Part shown: positions 53,406 through 63,318 of the stretch, one piece after another
How the letters are laid out: each line of letters begins with the position of its first letter
Position numbering within the stretch: the first letter of the stretch is position 1
Assembly (NCBI RefSeq): GCF_018309085.1
Contig: NZ_CP070502.1
Coordinates: 124,001-188,000, forward strand
Length of the DNA: 64,000 bases
Origin: Sporosarcina sp. Marseille-Q4063
Lineage (GTDB): Bacteria > Bacillota > Bacilli > Bacillales_A > Planococcaceae
Direction of reading: 5' to 3'
Notes under the pieces: generated by a model
Databases searched by the model: none
What the model saw: the letters and a program-made list of their open reading frames with translations, nothing else
What the model was told of the DNA's origin: nothing
Position numbers and translations under genes: made by a program

Positions 53406-54221
53406 TTGAAAAAAACATTGAAGATTTGGAGCTCACTTATTCTCTTTTTATTCTTATTCCCGGTAATTATACAGTTCCTCCCTGACGGCGAAACGGCAAA
53501 TAAGCCGAAGCTTATAAACGAACCTGTTATCGTTTATGCATCCAATGTTTTTGAAGGGAACAAACCGGAAACTGAAACCGTGGAAAAGAAAGCTCTTCTT
53601 TATTTTACGCATAACCACGAAGCTTACAAGCCAGTGACTAAGGAGAAAAACGGGAAAATATCTGTATCCCATCAGTCAGAAAATATCGTTAAGTTCGGGG
53701 AGAAACTAAAAACACAGCTTGCATTTAATGAAATACAAACTGATATTTTGCCCATTGATAATATGGCGGAAGTAAATAGACGTGGCATGACTTACCATCA
53801 AGCATACAAATCAATCCGTCCATATGTCGAAGAGAAAATTAAAGAAGTTGATTATGACATAATAATCGATATGCACCGAGACTCGGTTGATGCAGATAAA
53901 ACGACTGCGGTTTATAAAGGTGAAAAGTATGCGAAAGTTGCATTCGTAGTCGGGTTGGAGCATCCGAATCATAAACATAATCGTGCATTAGCGCAACAAA
54001 TAAAAGATGAGATGGAAAAACTGGTTCCCGGAATCACAAGAAGTATTATTCCGAAAGGCGGGGCGGGTGTTGATGGGAAATACAACCAAGATCTTCACCC
54101 GTCAATTGTACTTATTGAACTAGGTGGAATCGGAAATAGTGAAGCGGAGTTGAATCGGACAGTAGCTGTTATTGCGTCAGTTATCGCAACGATATTGTCG
54201 GACAACAAAAGCCAAGGTTAA
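53406..54221 (+). CDS. spoIIP: Stage II sporulation protein P (SpoIIP)
   Basis: Peptidoglycan amidase/endopeptidase of the engulfment machine, working with SpoIID and SpoIIM. At 271 aa it is well short of the roughly 400 aa of the B. subtilis protein. It keeps the membrane anchor (residues 6-24) and the whole catalytic domain: LLYFTHNHEAYKP (zinc His and Glu), YDIIIDMHRDSVD, and VLIELGGIGNSEAEL. The shortening falls in the linker between the anchor and the catalytic domain. The TTG start follows CGGAGGGA. yqxA, next in B. subtilis, is absent and lepA is the next gene. Confidence 0.92.
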   Translation: MKKTLKIWSSLILFLFLFPVIIQFLPDGETANKPKLINEPVIVYASNVFEGNKPETETVEKKALLYFTHNHEAYKPVTKEKNGKISVSHQSENIVKFGEKLKTQLAFNEIQTDILPIDNMAEVNRRGMTYHQAYKSIRPYVEEKIKEVDYDIIIDMHRDSVDADKTTAVYKGEKYAKVAFVVGLEHPNHKHNRALAQQIKDEMEKLVPGITRSIIPKGGAGVDGKYNQDLHPSIVLIELGGIGNSEAELNRTVAVIASVIATILSDNKSQG

Positions 54222-54243
54222 ATAATATATTACTATATAATGC

Positions 54244-54322
54244 AACGCCGAATAGACAAGTAAGGTTTTTGACTGCGTCACACGCGTTCAAAACGACTAC
54301 CGTGTCTGATTGGCGTTTTTTA
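54244..54322 (+). terminator. Terminator-like long hairpin after spoIIP
   Basis: AACGCC (54244-54249) and GGCGTT (54312-54317) close the stem, with AGACA/TGTCT inside after an internal loop. The loop is about 45 nt and a T-run follows. The size is unusual for a simple terminator. Confidence 0.55.
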
Positions 54323-54363
54323 TGTGTTAATTTCAATTGTATAAAAAAATTAACGTCCTAAAA

Positions 54364-54392
54364 TTGAACAAATCGACGTTCACTGGTATAAT
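54364..54392 (+). promoter_or_regulatory. Sigma-A promoter of lepA
   Basis: TTGAAC (54364-54369), 17-nt spacer, TATAAT (54387-54392) with TGg extension. Confidence 0.88.
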
Positions 54393-54420
54393 CCTAATAG
54401 CAGAAATAGGAGTGAACTTT

Positions 54421-56244
54421 ATGAATTTAGAACAAAGACTAGCGCGTCAAAAAAACATAAGAAACTTTTCAATCATCGCCCATATTGACCATGGGAAATC
54501 AACGCTAGCAGATCGAATATTAGAACAAACAAACACAGTAACCTCAAGAGAGATGAAAACTCAAACATTAGATTCGATGGATCTAGAACGAGAACGTGGT
54601 ATTACCATTAAATTGAATGCAGTGCAGTTGACCTACTTGGCAAAAGACGGCCAAGAGTATATTTTTCATCTAATTGATACACCTGGGCATGTCGACTTTA
54701 CATATGAGGTATCCAGAAGCTTGGCGGCATGTGAAGGGGCAATTTTAGTTGTCGATGCTGCACAGGGAATTGAAGCCCAAACATTAGCTAACGTTTATCT
54801 AGCATTAGATAATGACTTAGAAATATTACCTGTCATAAACAAAATCGACTTGCCTGCTGCCGATCCAGAACGTGTGAAAAAAGAAGTTGAAGACGTTATC
54901 GGACTGGACGCATCAGATGCAGTGTTAGCATCAGCTAAGTCAGGGATTGGTATTGAAGATATATTAGAACAAATTGTAGAAAAAGTACCATCGCCAACAG
55001 GAAATCCTGATGCTCCATTAAAAGCACTGATTTTCGACTCTCACTATGATCAATACAGAGGCGTCATTGCATATATTCGAATAATTGATGGGTCGATCAA
55101 ACCAGGCGAAACTGTTCGAATGATGGCGACTGGAAAAGAATTTGAAGTTCTAGAAACTGGCGTGTTCACACCGCGTGAAACTGCAGTGAATGAATTAAAT
55201 GTAGGGGATGTAGGGTTCCTCTCTGCATCGATTAAAAATGTCGGAGATACCCAAGTTGGGGATACAATAACAAAAGTTGAGAATCCAGCTTCCGAGGCAT
55301 TGCCAGGTTATCGACGAATGAATCCCATGGTGTTTTGCGGATTATATCCAATTGACACATCTAAATACAACGACCTCCGAGAGGCTCTTGAAAAACTAGA
55401 ACTAAACGACTCCGCACTCGAGTACGAACCTGAAACGTCACAAGCACTCGGTTTTGGTTATCGCTGCGGTTTTCTAGGTCTGCTCCATATGGAAATCATT
55501 CAAGAGCGTATTGAACGTGAATTTAAAATCGATTTAATCACGACTGCACCGAGCGTAATCTACAATGTCGTTAAAACAGATGGCACCAGTCTGAAAGTAG
55601 ACAATCCATCAATGATGCCGTCTTCTCAAGTCACTGACTATGTTGAGGAACCGTACGTTAAAGCTTCTATAATGGTTCCTGATGATTATGTAGGTTCGGT
55701 AATGGAACTTTGTCAACGCAAAAGAGGAAACTTTATAACAATGGACTATTTAGCATCATCTCGTGTAAATATAATTTATGAACTTCCACTAGCAGAAATT
55801 GTTTTTGATTTCTTCGACCAATTAAAATCCAATACAAGAGGGTATGCCTCATTGGATTATGAAATGATCGGTTATAAACAATCGAAACTTGCGAAAATGG
55901 ATATTTTGCTGAACGGGGAACAAGTTGATGCACTTAGCTTTATCGTTCATAATGATTTTTCATACGAGCGAGGCAAAGCAATTGTTGAAAAACTACGTGA
56001 ACTTATTCCTAGACAACAATTTGAGGTGCCTGTTCAGGCAGCAATTGGCCAAAAGATTATTGCGCGTTCAACGATAAAATCAATCGGGAAAAACGTTCTT
56101 GCCAAATGTTACGGGGGAGACATCTCACGTAAACGAAAACTCCTTGAAAAACAAAAAGAAGGTAAAAAACGTATGAAACAAGTAGGCTCTGTCGAAGTGC
56201 CGCAAGAGGCATTTATGGCTGTTCTTCGAATGGACGAAGATTAA
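54421..56244 (+). CDS. lepA: Elongation factor 4 (LepA)
   Basis: Ribosome-bound translational GTPase implicated in back-translocation and 30S assembly. At 607 aa it is full length: G1 AHIDHGKST (near residue 18), [12 protein letters not shown] (G2), DTPGHVDF (G3), [13 protein letters not shown] (G4), the EF-G-like domains, and the LepA-specific C-terminal domain ending [29 protein letters not shown] lies before the ATG at 54421; the longer frame would overlap the promoter and is not used. Confidence 0.97.
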   Translation: MNLEQRLARQKNIRNFSIIAHIDHGKSTLADRILEQTNTVTSREMKTQTLDSMDLERERGITIKLNAVQLTYLAKDGQEYIFHLIDTPGHVDFTYEVSRSLAACEGAILVVDAAQGIEAQTLANVYLALDNDLEILPVINKIDLPAADPERVKKEVEDVIGLDASDAVLASAKSGIGIEDILEQIVEKVPSPTGNPDAPLKALIFDSHYDQYRGVIAYIRIIDGSIKPGETVRMMATGKEFEVLETGVFTPRETAVNELNVGDVGFLSASIKNVGDTQVGDTITKVENPASEALPGYRRMNPMVFCGLYPIDTSKYNDLREALEKLELNDSALEYEPETSQALGFGYRCGFLGLLHMEIIQERIEREFKIDLITTAPSVIYNVVKTDGTSLKVDNPSMMPSSQVTDYVEEPYVKASIMVPDDYVGSVMELCQRKRGNFITMDYLASSRVNIIYELPLAEIVFDFFDQLKSNTRGYASLDYEMIGYKQSKLAKMDILLNGEQVDALSFIVHNDFSYERGKAIVEKLRELIPRQQFEVPVQAAIGQKIIARSTIKSIGKNVLAKCYGGDISRKRKLLEKQKEGKKRMKQVGSVEVPQEAFMAVLRMDED

Positions 56245-56268
56245 TTTATTTCCATGGATTGATAACTA

Positions 56269-56296
56269 AAAAGGGGGCGTCTATGCCTCCTTTTTT
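56269..56296 (+). terminator. Terminator between lepA and hemW
   Basis: AAAAGGGGGC (56269-56278) with GCCTCCTTTT (56285-56294, one G-U), then T-run. Confidence 0.8.
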
Positions 56297-56324
56297 CCGT
56301 TATGAAAGGAAAGAAGGTTCAAAA

Positions 56325-57458
56325 ATGAAAGGAATATATATTCACATCCCGTTTTGTCATCAAATATGTCATTACTGTGATTTTAATAAAGTGTTTTTCA
56401 AAAACCAGCGGGTCGATGAATATATTGAATCGATTGGCATGGAATTTGCCATAATGAAAAGAGAAGGTTTTTCATTTGCTAATATTGAAACCGTATTTCT
56501 TGGCGGCGGAACGCCAACTTCATTATCCGAGAAGCAATTGGATCGATTGCTTGCGATAATTAATGAGTACGTCGATGTTTCTTCTCTAAAGGAGTTTTCT
56601 ACTGAGGCAAATCCCGACGAGTTGACATTTGCCAAACTATTAGTTTTGAAAAATGGAGGAGTTAATCGTTTAAGTATAGGCGTCCAATCATTTGATGAGG
56701 ATTTATTGAAAACCATCGGTAGAACGCATGGTCCACATGATGCAATCCGTGTGATTGATGAAGCTCGGAAAGCTAATTTCACAAATATCAGTATTGATCT
56801 CATCTACGGCTTGCCAAACCAAACACGAGCACAGTGGGAAGACACATTGGAAAAAGCTACAGATTTAGAACTTCCGCATTACTCGGGCTACTCATTGATC
56901 GTTGAGCCTAAAACCGTATTTTATAACTTGATGAACAAAGGGAAACTGCCTTTGCCAGGTGAAGACATGGAAACAGAAATGTTTGAAATGCTAATCGAAC
57001 ATATGGAAAACAAAGGTCGCATGAGATATGAGATTAGCAATTTTGCCATTTCTGGATATGAATCAGCACATAATCTGTTGTATTGGGACAATGAAACATA
57101 TGCGGGAATTGGTGCTGGAGCACATGGGTACGTTTCAGGGAGCCGATATTCCAACATTGGTCCGATTAAACGATATATGGAGCAAGTGGGTAATGGTATA
57201 CGCCCAATTCAACATTCGCATATTGTTACACCCGTAGAAGCTATGGAAGAAGAAATGTTCCTCGGTTTACGAAAAACTGCTGGTATTTCGACTACGTTAT
57301 TTCATGAGAAATTTGGACAATCTCTAATCAGTGTATACGGAGAAACAATTCAATCTCTGATTAATAAGGGATTACTCGAGGAAAATGATGATAGGGTCCA
57401 ACTCACTCGAAAAGGAGTTTTCAGGGGGAACGAAGTATTTCAACAATTTTTAACGTAA
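56325..57458 (+). CDS. hemW: Radical SAM haem chaperone HemW
   Basis: Radical SAM protein, long called HemN-like and now regarded as a haem-binding chaperone rather than coproporphyrinogen dehydrogenase. The 378-aa chain has the cluster motif C11-x3-C15-x2-C18 in PFCHQICHYCDF; the fourth Cys found in true HemN (CxC) is replaced by Phe, which supports HemW. Further motifs: FLGGGTPTSL, STEANPDEL and RLSIGVQSFDEDLLKTIGRTH. The ATG at 56325 follows AAGGAAAGAAGG; the upstream frame crosses the lepA terminator. hrcA follows with its own promoter. Confidence 0.93.
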   Translation: MKGIYIHIPFCHQICHYCDFNKVFFKNQRVDEYIESIGMEFAIMKREGFSFANIETVFLGGGTPTSLSEKQLDRLLAIINEYVDVSSLKEFSTEANPDELTFAKLLVLKNGGVNRLSIGVQSFDEDLLKTIGRTHGPHDAIRVIDEARKANFTNISIDLIYGLPNQTRAQWEDTLEKATDLELPHYSGYSLIVEPKTVFYNLMNKGKLPLPGEDMETEMFEMLIEHMENKGRMRYEISNFAISGYESAHNLLYWDNETYAGIGAGAHGYVSGSRYSNIGPIKRYMEQVGNGIRPIQHSHIVTPVEAMEEEMFLGLRKTAGISTTLFHEKFGQSLISVYGETIQSLINKGLLEENDDRVQLTRKGVFRGNEVFQQFLT

Positions 57459-57473
57459 GTCCGAGTGAATTCG

Positions 57474-57502
57474 TTGACAGCAACAATCCCATTTGTTAAA
57501 TT
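57474..57502 (+). promoter_or_regulatory. Sigma-A promoter of the hrcA heat-shock operon
   Basis: TTGACA (57474-57479), 17-nt spacer, TAAATT (57497-57502). CIRCE overlaps the expected start of transcription. Confidence 0.8.
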
Positions 57503-57512
57503 ATGAGTAGTA

Positions 57513-57539
57513 TTAGCACTCTCTCTTAAAGAGTGCTAA
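57513..57539 (+). promoter_or_regulatory. CIRCE operator (HrcA binding site)
   Basis: Perfect inverted repeat TTAGCACTC (57513-57521), 9-nt spacer, GAGTGCTAA (57531-57539), identical in form to the consensus. HrcA encoded just downstream represses from here and is kept active by GroEL. Confidence 0.98.
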
Positions 57540-57553
57540 CAGGAGTGATGATC

Positions 57554-58627
57554 ATGTTGACAAACAGACAGTTACTCATTTTACGACTGACGGTCGACGA
57601 CTTCATTAAATCCGCACAGCCTGTCGGGTCCCGACAACTTTCAAAGAAACCTGAAGCGCCTTTTAGTTCAGCTACAATTCGTAATGATATGGCTGATCTC
57701 GAAGAAATGGGGTATCTTGAAAAAACACATACATCCTCAGGCCGCGTTCCATCTGAAAAAGGATATCGATTTTATGTCGACCATCTTTTAAAAGAGGAAA
57801 AATTGAACCTGGAAGATAGCCATCAACTGCGTTCTATTTTTCAAGAGAAAATAATGGAAACAGAAGAATTGATACGGAAATCAGCAACAATTCTTTCTGA
57901 TTTAACGAACTATACTTCAATATTACTCGGCCCAGATTCGTCAATGCATGTCGTAAAGCGCTTTTCGATTGTGCCGCTTGACAAAGATACTGCAGTCGCT
58001 ATTATTGTGACTGATAATGGTCATGTTGAAAATCGTTTATTTAATGTCCCAAAAGGCTATACAGCTTCTGATATTGAAAAGATGGTCAACATATTGAATG
58101 AACGTTTAATCGGTACACCGCTTATTCATCTTCAAAAAACGCTTGTTCAAGAAACGAAAATGATTCTTGAACGCCATATTGATAAAGCGGGAGAATTGTA
58201 CGCTTCGTTTCAAGAAGCTATTGCAATTGCACCTGAAGAACGCTTGTATTTCGGCGGGAAAATGAATATGATGACTCAGCCTGAATTTAATGATGTCCAT
58301 AAAATGAAGATGTTTTTGGATCTTATTGAAAAGGGAGCACCAAGAGCGACATTTTTTAATGATGTTCGAACAGGGATTGCCGTCAGAATTGGTTCGGAAA
58401 ATAACCATTATGCGATGGAAGATTTCAGTGTGATTACGGCAACATATTCAGCGGGCGAAATAATGAAGGGATCAATCGCAATCGTTGGTCCGACTCGTAT
58501 GGATTATGGACGAGTGATTACACTGCTTGATCTGCTGAGTAGTGATTTATCGCGAGAATTAGCGAGATTAACAATCGGCGGTGGGACAGCAGAGCAGGGA
58601 GGGAAAAGCAATAATGAAAAAGAATGA
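57554..58627 (+). CDS. hrcA: Heat-inducible repressor HrcA
   Basis: Winged-helix repressor of class I heat-shock genes, acting on CIRCE. At 357 aa, the N-terminal DNA-binding part is MLTNRQLLILRLTVDDFIKSAQPVGSRQLSKKPEAPFSSATIRNDMADLEEMGYLEKTHTSSGRVPSEKGYRFYVD, followed by the GAF-like regulatory domain. AGGAG precedes the ATG at 57554, and seven codons upstream in the open frame lie within or beside CIRCE. The gene overlaps grpE by 14 nt. Confidence 0.96.
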   Translation: MLTNRQLLILRLTVDDFIKSAQPVGSRQLSKKPEAPFSSATIRNDMADLEEMGYLEKTHTSSGRVPSEKGYRFYVDHLLKEEKLNLEDSHQLRSIFQEKIMETEELIRKSATILSDLTNYTSILLGPDSSMHVVKRFSIVPLDKDTAVAIIVTDNGHVENRLFNVPKGYTASDIEKMVNILNERLIGTPLIHLQKTLVQETKMILERHIDKAGELYASFQEAIAIAPEERLYFGGKMNMMTQPEFNDVHKMKMFLDLIEKGAPRATFFNDVRTGIAVRIGSENNHYAMEDFSVITATYSAGEIMKGSIAIVGPTRMDYGRVITLLDLLSSDLSRELARLTIGGGTAEQGGKSNNEKE

Positions 58628-59186
58628 AGAAGAAATTGAAGATGTTCTCGTTGAAGAACAAGAAACGATTGAAGACAATGAAAAAGAAGTTGAATTGACC
58701 GATGCAATCGAAGAGGTTGAGACACCGGAAGATGAACAAGACGAAGTTGAACAATTAAAAGAACAAATCGAAGAGGAAAAGAATAAATACCTTCGATTAC
58801 TAGCTGATTACGACAACTTTAGACGTAGAGCAACATTAGACAAAGAAGCTTTGCAAAAATATCAATCACAAAAAGTCTTGACTAATCTAATACCCGTCCT
58901 AGACAATTTCTCGCGTGCGATCGCAGTAGAAGCTAAATCAGATGAAGCGCGCACGATGATGGAAGGAATGGATATGATTTACAGGTCGCTCGTTGATGCT
59001 TTGAAATCAGAAGGTTTGATTGAAATCGAGGCGCTTGACCAGGAATTTGATCCGAACTATCATCAAGCGATTATGACAGGCAATGAAGAAGATAAACCGT
59101 CGGGCGTCGTTCTTGAGGAAATGCAAAAAGGCTATATACTAAAAGATCGAGTGCTTAGACCTTCAATGGTTAAAGTTAATGAATAA
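58614..59186 (+). CDS. grpE: Nucleotide exchange factor GrpE
   Basis: Releases ADP from DnaK. At 190 aa it has an acidic disordered N-terminus (about residues 1-45), the long dimerising helix (VEQLKEQIEEEKNKYLRLLADYDNFRRRATLDKEALQKYQSQKVLTNLIPVLDNFSRAI) and the beta-wing domain ending GYILKDRVLRPSMVKVNE. The ATG at 58614 lies inside hrcA behind GGAGGGA; upstream in-frame codons belong to the overlapping gene. Confidence 0.96.
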   Translation: MKKNEEEIEDVLVEEQETIEDNEKEVELTDAIEEVETPEDEQDEVEQLKEQIEEEKNKYLRLLADYDNFRRRATLDKEALQKYQSQKVLTNLIPVLDNFSRAIAVEAKSDEARTMMEGMDMIYRSLVDALKSEGLIEIEALDQEFDPNYHQAIMTGNEEDKPSGVVLEEMQKGYILKDRVLRPSMVKVNE

Positions 59187-59229
59187 CTAACTATAAATAC
59201 TATGTGATTATTTTAGGAGGAAATTGATT

Positions 59230-61062
59230 ATGAGTAAAATTATCGGTATTGACTTAGGAACAACAAACTCAGTAGTAGCAGTATATGAAGGCGGAGAGCC
59301 AAAGGTAATTCCAAATCCGGAAGGTAACCGCACGACTCCGTCAGTTGTTTCATTTAAAAATGGCGAAAGACAAGTCGGGGAAGTTGCAAAGCGTCAAGCA
59401 ATCACAAATCCTAATACAATCATGTCTGTAAAACGTCATATGGGGTCGGATTACAAAGTTAAAGCTGAGGATACTGAATATACGCCGCAAGAAGTTTCAG
59501 CTATGATTCTTCAATACATGAAAGGCTATGCAGAAGAATATCTTGGCGAAAAAGTAACGAAAGCCGTTATTACAGTTCCAGCATACTTTAGTGATGCACA
59601 ACGACAAGCTACACAAGATGCAGGTAAAATTGCTGGTCTAGAAGTCGAACGTATCATTAACGAGCCAACTGCAGCAGCACTTGCTTACGGACTAGACAAA
59701 ACTGAGGAAGACCAAACAATTCTTGTTTATGACCTCGGCGGTGGAACATTTGATGTTTCCATTCTTGAGCTTGGAGACGGTGTATTCCAGGTATTGTCAA
59801 CAGCGGGAGATAATAAACTTGGCGGGGACGATTTTGACGATGTAATCATCGATTATCTTGTTCAAGAATTCCGTAAAGAAAATGGAATCGATCTATCCCA
59901 AGATAAAATGGCTATGCAACGTTTGAAAGACGGCGCTGAAAAAGCGAAGAAAGATCTTTCAGGTGTAACATCTGCTCAGATTTCATTGCCATTTATTACT
60001 GCCGGAGAAGCTGGTCCATTACACTTAGAGGTTACGCTATCTCGCGCGAAATTTGATGAGCTAACAAGTCATTTAGTCGAGCGTTCCATGGTTCCGACGC
60101 GTCAAGCAATGAAAGACGCAGGTCTAACTGCATCTGAAATCGACCGTGTAATTCTTGTAGGTGGATCAACTCGTATTCCAGCAGTGCAAGAAGCGATTCA
60201 AAAAGAAACAGGGAAAGAAGCATATAGAGGTGTTAACCCGGACGAAGTTGTCGCAATGGGTGCGGCGGTTCAAGGTTCCATCTTAAGCGGTGACGTAACA
60301 GACGTTGTTTTACTAGACGTAACACCACTTTCACTTGGTATTGAAACAATGGGCAACGTGTTCACGAAGTTGATCGAGCGAAACACGACGATTCCAACAA
60401 GTAAATCTGAAGTATTTTCGACTGCAGCAGATAACCAACCAGCTGTTGACATTCATGTACTTCAAGGTGAGCGTGCAATGGCCGCGGACAACAAAACACT
60501 TGGCCGTTTCCAATTGACGGACATTCCACCAGCACAACGCGGAGTTCCACAAATTGAAGTTACTTTTGATATCGATAAAAACGGTATTGTTAACGTTAAA
60601 GCGAAAGATCTCGGTACTCAAAAAGAACAAAACATTACGATTCAAGCGAGCTCTTCACTTTCAGACGAAGATATCGAGCGCATGGTGAAAGAAGCAGAAG
60701 AAAATGCGGAAGCAGATAAAAAGCGTAAAGAAGAAGCTGACTTAAGAAACGAAGCAGATCAACTGATTTTCCAAGCTGAGAAAACTGTGAAAGATCTTGG
60801 AGATAAAGTTTCTGAAGAAGAAACTAAAGAAATCGAAGATGCTTCTGCAGAATTGAAATCAGCATTGGAAGAAAACAACTTTGAAGATGTAAGCACTAAG
60901 AAAACAGCACTAGAAGAAATCGTTCAAAAACTAACAATGAAACTATATGAACAAGCAGCAGCGGAAGCGGAAGCAGCCGAGGGTGCTGAAGGTGCAGGAG
61001 AAGCAGAAGACGATGTCGTTGATGCGGATTTCGAAGAAGTAGAAGAAGACGAGAAAAAATAA
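59230..61062 (+). CDS. dnaK: Chaperone DnaK (Hsp70)
   Basis: ATP-driven chaperone of 610 aa. It begins [27 protein letters not shown]. The phosphate-binding loop [16 protein letters not shown], the [13 protein letters not shown] linker region, the substrate-binding domain and the helical lid follow, and the C-terminal tail is acidic ([17 protein letters not shown]). It lacks the extra loop of Gram-negative DnaK, as expected for Firmicutes. SD site AGGAGG, 9 nt before the ATG at 59230. A terminator follows, so dnaJ depends on read-through or its own promoter. Confidence 0.98.
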   Translation: MSKIIGIDLGTTNSVVAVYEGGEPKVIPNPEGNRTTPSVVSFKNGERQVGEVAKRQAITNPNTIMSVKRHMGSDYKVKAEDTEYTPQEVSAMILQYMKGYAEEYLGEKVTKAVITVPAYFSDAQRQATQDAGKIAGLEVERIINEPTAAALAYGLDKTEEDQTILVYDLGGGTFDVSILELGDGVFQVLSTAGDNKLGGDDFDDVIIDYLVQEFRKENGIDLSQDKMAMQRLKDGAEKAKKDLSGVTSAQISLPFITAGEAGPLHLEVTLSRAKFDELTSHLVERSMVPTRQAMKDAGLTASEIDRVILVGGSTRIPAVQEAIQKETGKEAYRGVNPDEVVAMGAAVQGSILSGDVTDVVLLDVTPLSLGIETMGNVFTKLIERNTTIPTSKSEVFSTAADNQPAVDIHVLQGERAMAADNKTLGRFQLTDIPPAQRGVPQIEVTFDIDKNGIVNVKAKDLGTQKEQNITIQASSSLSDEDIERMVKEAEENAEADKKRKEEADLRNEADQLIFQAEKTVKDLGDKVSEEETKEIEDASAELKSALEENNFEDVSTKKTALEEIVQKLTMKLYEQAAAEAEAAEGAEGAGEAEDDVVDADFEEVEEDEKK

Positions 61063-61080
61063 TAAATAATTAGTTGACGG

Positions 61081-61123
61081 AAAAGTCAAAGTCCGATATT
61101 CCGGCTTTGACTTTTTCATTTTT
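61081..61123 (+). terminator. Terminator between dnaK and dnaJ
   Basis: AAAAGTCAAAG (61081-61091) pairs with CTTTGACTTTT (61105-61115), then T-rich tail. Confidence 0.85.
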
Positions 61124-61183
61124 TATCGAGTAATTGTACTGAAAAATTCATGATAGTGTGAGTCTACGTATAAATTAAAAGCA

Positions 61184-61192
61184 TGTTACAAT
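61184..61192 (+). promoter_or_regulatory. Possible extended -10 for dnaJ
   Basis: TGtTACAAT at 61184-61192, 43 nt before the dnaJ start; no clear -35. Confidence 0.4.
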
Positions 61193-61234
61193 AAATAATA
61201 GCAGGTAGGCAAATGTTTTTGGGAGAGTGAAATG

Positions 61235-62353
61235 ATGAGTAAGAGAGATTATTATGATGTGCTCGGTGTTTCAAAATCAGCGACAAAGGATGAAATTAGA
61301 CGAGCTTATAGAACATTATCAAAAAAATATCACCCAGATCTTAATAAAGCAGCGGATGCGGAAGAAAAGTTCAAAGAAGCGACAGAAGCGTATGAAATTT
61401 TAAGTGACGATACGAAAAAAGCGAATTATGATCAATTTGGTCATGCGGGTCCAAATCAAGGATTCGGTGGCGGTGGATTTGGCGGTGACGGTTTTGGATT
61501 TGAAGATATATTCAGTTCGTTTTTCGGAGGCAATACACGTCGACGCGATCCAAATGCACCAAGAAAAGGTAATGACTTACAATACACGATGACCATTGAC
61601 TTCATGGATGCTGTATTCGGTAAGGAAACTGAAATTGAAATACCAAAGGAAGAAACTTGCGGAACTTGTGATGGCTCAGGAGCCAAAAAAGGTACTTCTG
61701 CAAAAACATGTACGCATTGTAGCGGAACTGGTGAAATTAGTATAACCCAAGACACACCTCTTGGCAGAATGGTTAATCGCAGGGCTTGTCATCACTGCGA
61801 AGGAACAGGAAAAATCATTCCAGAGAAATGTTCAACATGTCGTGGTTCGGGTACAGTTAAGAAAATGAAGAAGATAAAAGTTTCTATTCCTGAAGGTGTT
61901 GATGACGGTCAACAATTACGTGTTTCAGGGCAAGGTGAACCAGGTCAGAACGGTGGATCAACGGGTGATTTATATATTGTTTTCCGTGTGAAAGCGCATG
62001 AGAAATTTATTCGCGATGAAGATGATATTTATTTAGAGCTAGGGTTATCATACCCACAAGCCGCTCTTGGTGATGAAATTCAAGTGCCGACTGTTCAAGG
62101 CGATGTCAATTTGAAAATTCCGGCCGGAACACAAACAGGTACACGGTTTAGGTTAAGAGGCAAAGGCGTGAAAAATGTTCATGGCCGCGGGATTGGTGAT
62201 CAACATGTTGTTGTAAAAGTTGTCACTCCTAAAAAAATGACGGAAAAGCAAAAAGAATTAATGCGTCAATTTGCAGCAATTAGCGGCAATAGCCCAGAAG
62301 AATATTCTAGTTCACTCTTTGATAAAATCAAGCGTACAATTAAAGGCGAATGA
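61235..62353 (+). CDS. dnaJ: Co-chaperone DnaJ (Hsp40)
   Basis: Stimulates DnaK ATP hydrolysis and delivers substrates. At 372 aa it has a J domain with HPD (KKYHPDLNK, about residues 31-36), a Gly/Phe-rich linker ([18 protein letters not shown]), four zinc repeats ([32 protein letters not shown]) and the C-terminal substrate-binding domains, so it is a complete type A Hsp40. Two ATG codons are adjacent; the second (61235) is better spaced from GGGAGAG. prmA follows 15 nt later. Confidence 0.97.
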   Translation: MSKRDYYDVLGVSKSATKDEIRRAYRTLSKKYHPDLNKAADAEEKFKEATEAYEILSDDTKKANYDQFGHAGPNQGFGGGGFGGDGFGFEDIFSSFFGGNTRRRDPNAPRKGNDLQYTMTIDFMDAVFGKETEIEIPKEETCGTCDGSGAKKGTSAKTCTHCSGTGEISITQDTPLGRMVNRRACHHCEGTGKIIPEKCSTCRGSGTVKKMKKIKVSIPEGVDDGQQLRVSGQGEPGQNGGSTGDLYIVFRVKAHEKFIRDEDDIYLELGLSYPQAALGDEIQVPTVQGDVNLKIPAGTQTGTRFRLRGKGVKNVHGRGIGDQHVVVKVVTPKKMTEKQKELMRQFAAISGNSPEEYSSSLFDKIKRTIKGE

Positions 62354-62368
62354 AGGAGATGAAACAAT

Positions 62369-63313
62369 TTGAAATGGTCAGAAATAGCTGTTCATACAAC
62401 ACATGAAGCAACGGAATCTGTGGCGAATATTCTGCATGAAGCTGGGGCAAGCGGAGTAATTATCGAGGATTCGGAAGAACCGGATCGAATTCGAGAAGAT
62501 CAATTCGGTGAAATCTATGAACTTGATAAAAAGGATTACCCTGCGGACGGCGTAATTGTAAAAGCGTACTTACCTGTTAATAGTTTTTTAATCGAGACGA
62601 TGAGCGAAATTGAACAATCTATTGCAGAACTTCCAGATTATGGGCTCAACGTCGGTCGTAATGAAATTAAAACATCTGAAGTTGACGATGAAGATTGGGC
62701 GACAGCATGGAAAAAATATTATCATCCTGTAAAAGTTTCTGGCCGTTTTACAATTGTTCCAACTTGGGAAGAATATAATCCGGTGGCCTCTGATGAATTA
62801 ATAATCGAGCTTGATCCTGGTATGGCATTTGGAACAGGGACGCACCCTACAACCGTTTTGTGTATACAAGCATTAGAAAAATATATCAAAACAGAGGATA
62901 TTGTTATAGATGTCGGGACTGGGTCTGGCGTACTGTCAATCGCTGCCGCGATGCTTGGAGCAAAAAAGGTTGAAGCGCTCGATTTAGATTATGTGGCAGT
63001 CACAGCTGCAAAAGAAAACGTCGAATTGAACAAGGTTGAGACAATAGTTGAAGTAACACACGGTAATCTTTTGGAAAAAGTCGACAGTAAACCTAATGTT
63101 ATCGTCGCAAATATTTTGGCGGATGTCATCATGTCTTTTTCAGCGGATGCTGCTTCCATTTTGCCAGAAGGCGGTCTCTTTATTGCTTCGGGTATTATTG
63201 GAGAAAAACGAGATGAAGTAAAAAATGATTTACTCAACAAAGGTTTTGAAATTATAGAATCAGTCCTAATGGAAGACTGGGTCGCAATTATTGCCAAGAA
63301 AAAGGGTGTGTAA
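62369..63313 (+). CDS. prmA: Ribosomal protein L11 methyltransferase PrmA
   Basis: Trimethylates L11 at several amino groups. At 314 aa it has an N-terminal L11-recognition domain (MKWSEIAVHTTHEATESVANILHEAGASGVIIED) and the SAM domain with LDPGMAFGTGTHPTTVLCIQALE (motif post-I signature), VIDVGTGSGVLSIAAAMLG and NILADVIMSF. The TTG start follows AAGGAGAT. Its stop is 5 nt before rsmE, the dnaJ-prmA-rsmE order of B. subtilis (yqeT, yqeU). Confidence 0.96.
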   Translation: MKWSEIAVHTTHEATESVANILHEAGASGVIIEDSEEPDRIREDQFGEIYELDKKDYPADGVIVKAYLPVNSFLIETMSEIEQSIAELPDYGLNVGRNEIKTSEVDDEDWATAWKKYYHPVKVSGRFTIVPTWEEYNPVASDELIIELDPGMAFGTGTHPTTVLCIQALEKYIKTEDIVIDVGTGSGVLSIAAAMLGAKKVEALDLDYVAVTAAKENVELNKVETIVEVTHGNLLEKVDSKPNVIVANILADVIMSFSADAASILPEGGLFIASGIIGEKRDEVKNDLLNKGFEIIESVLMEDWVAIIAKKKGV

Positions 63314-63318
63314 CAAAA

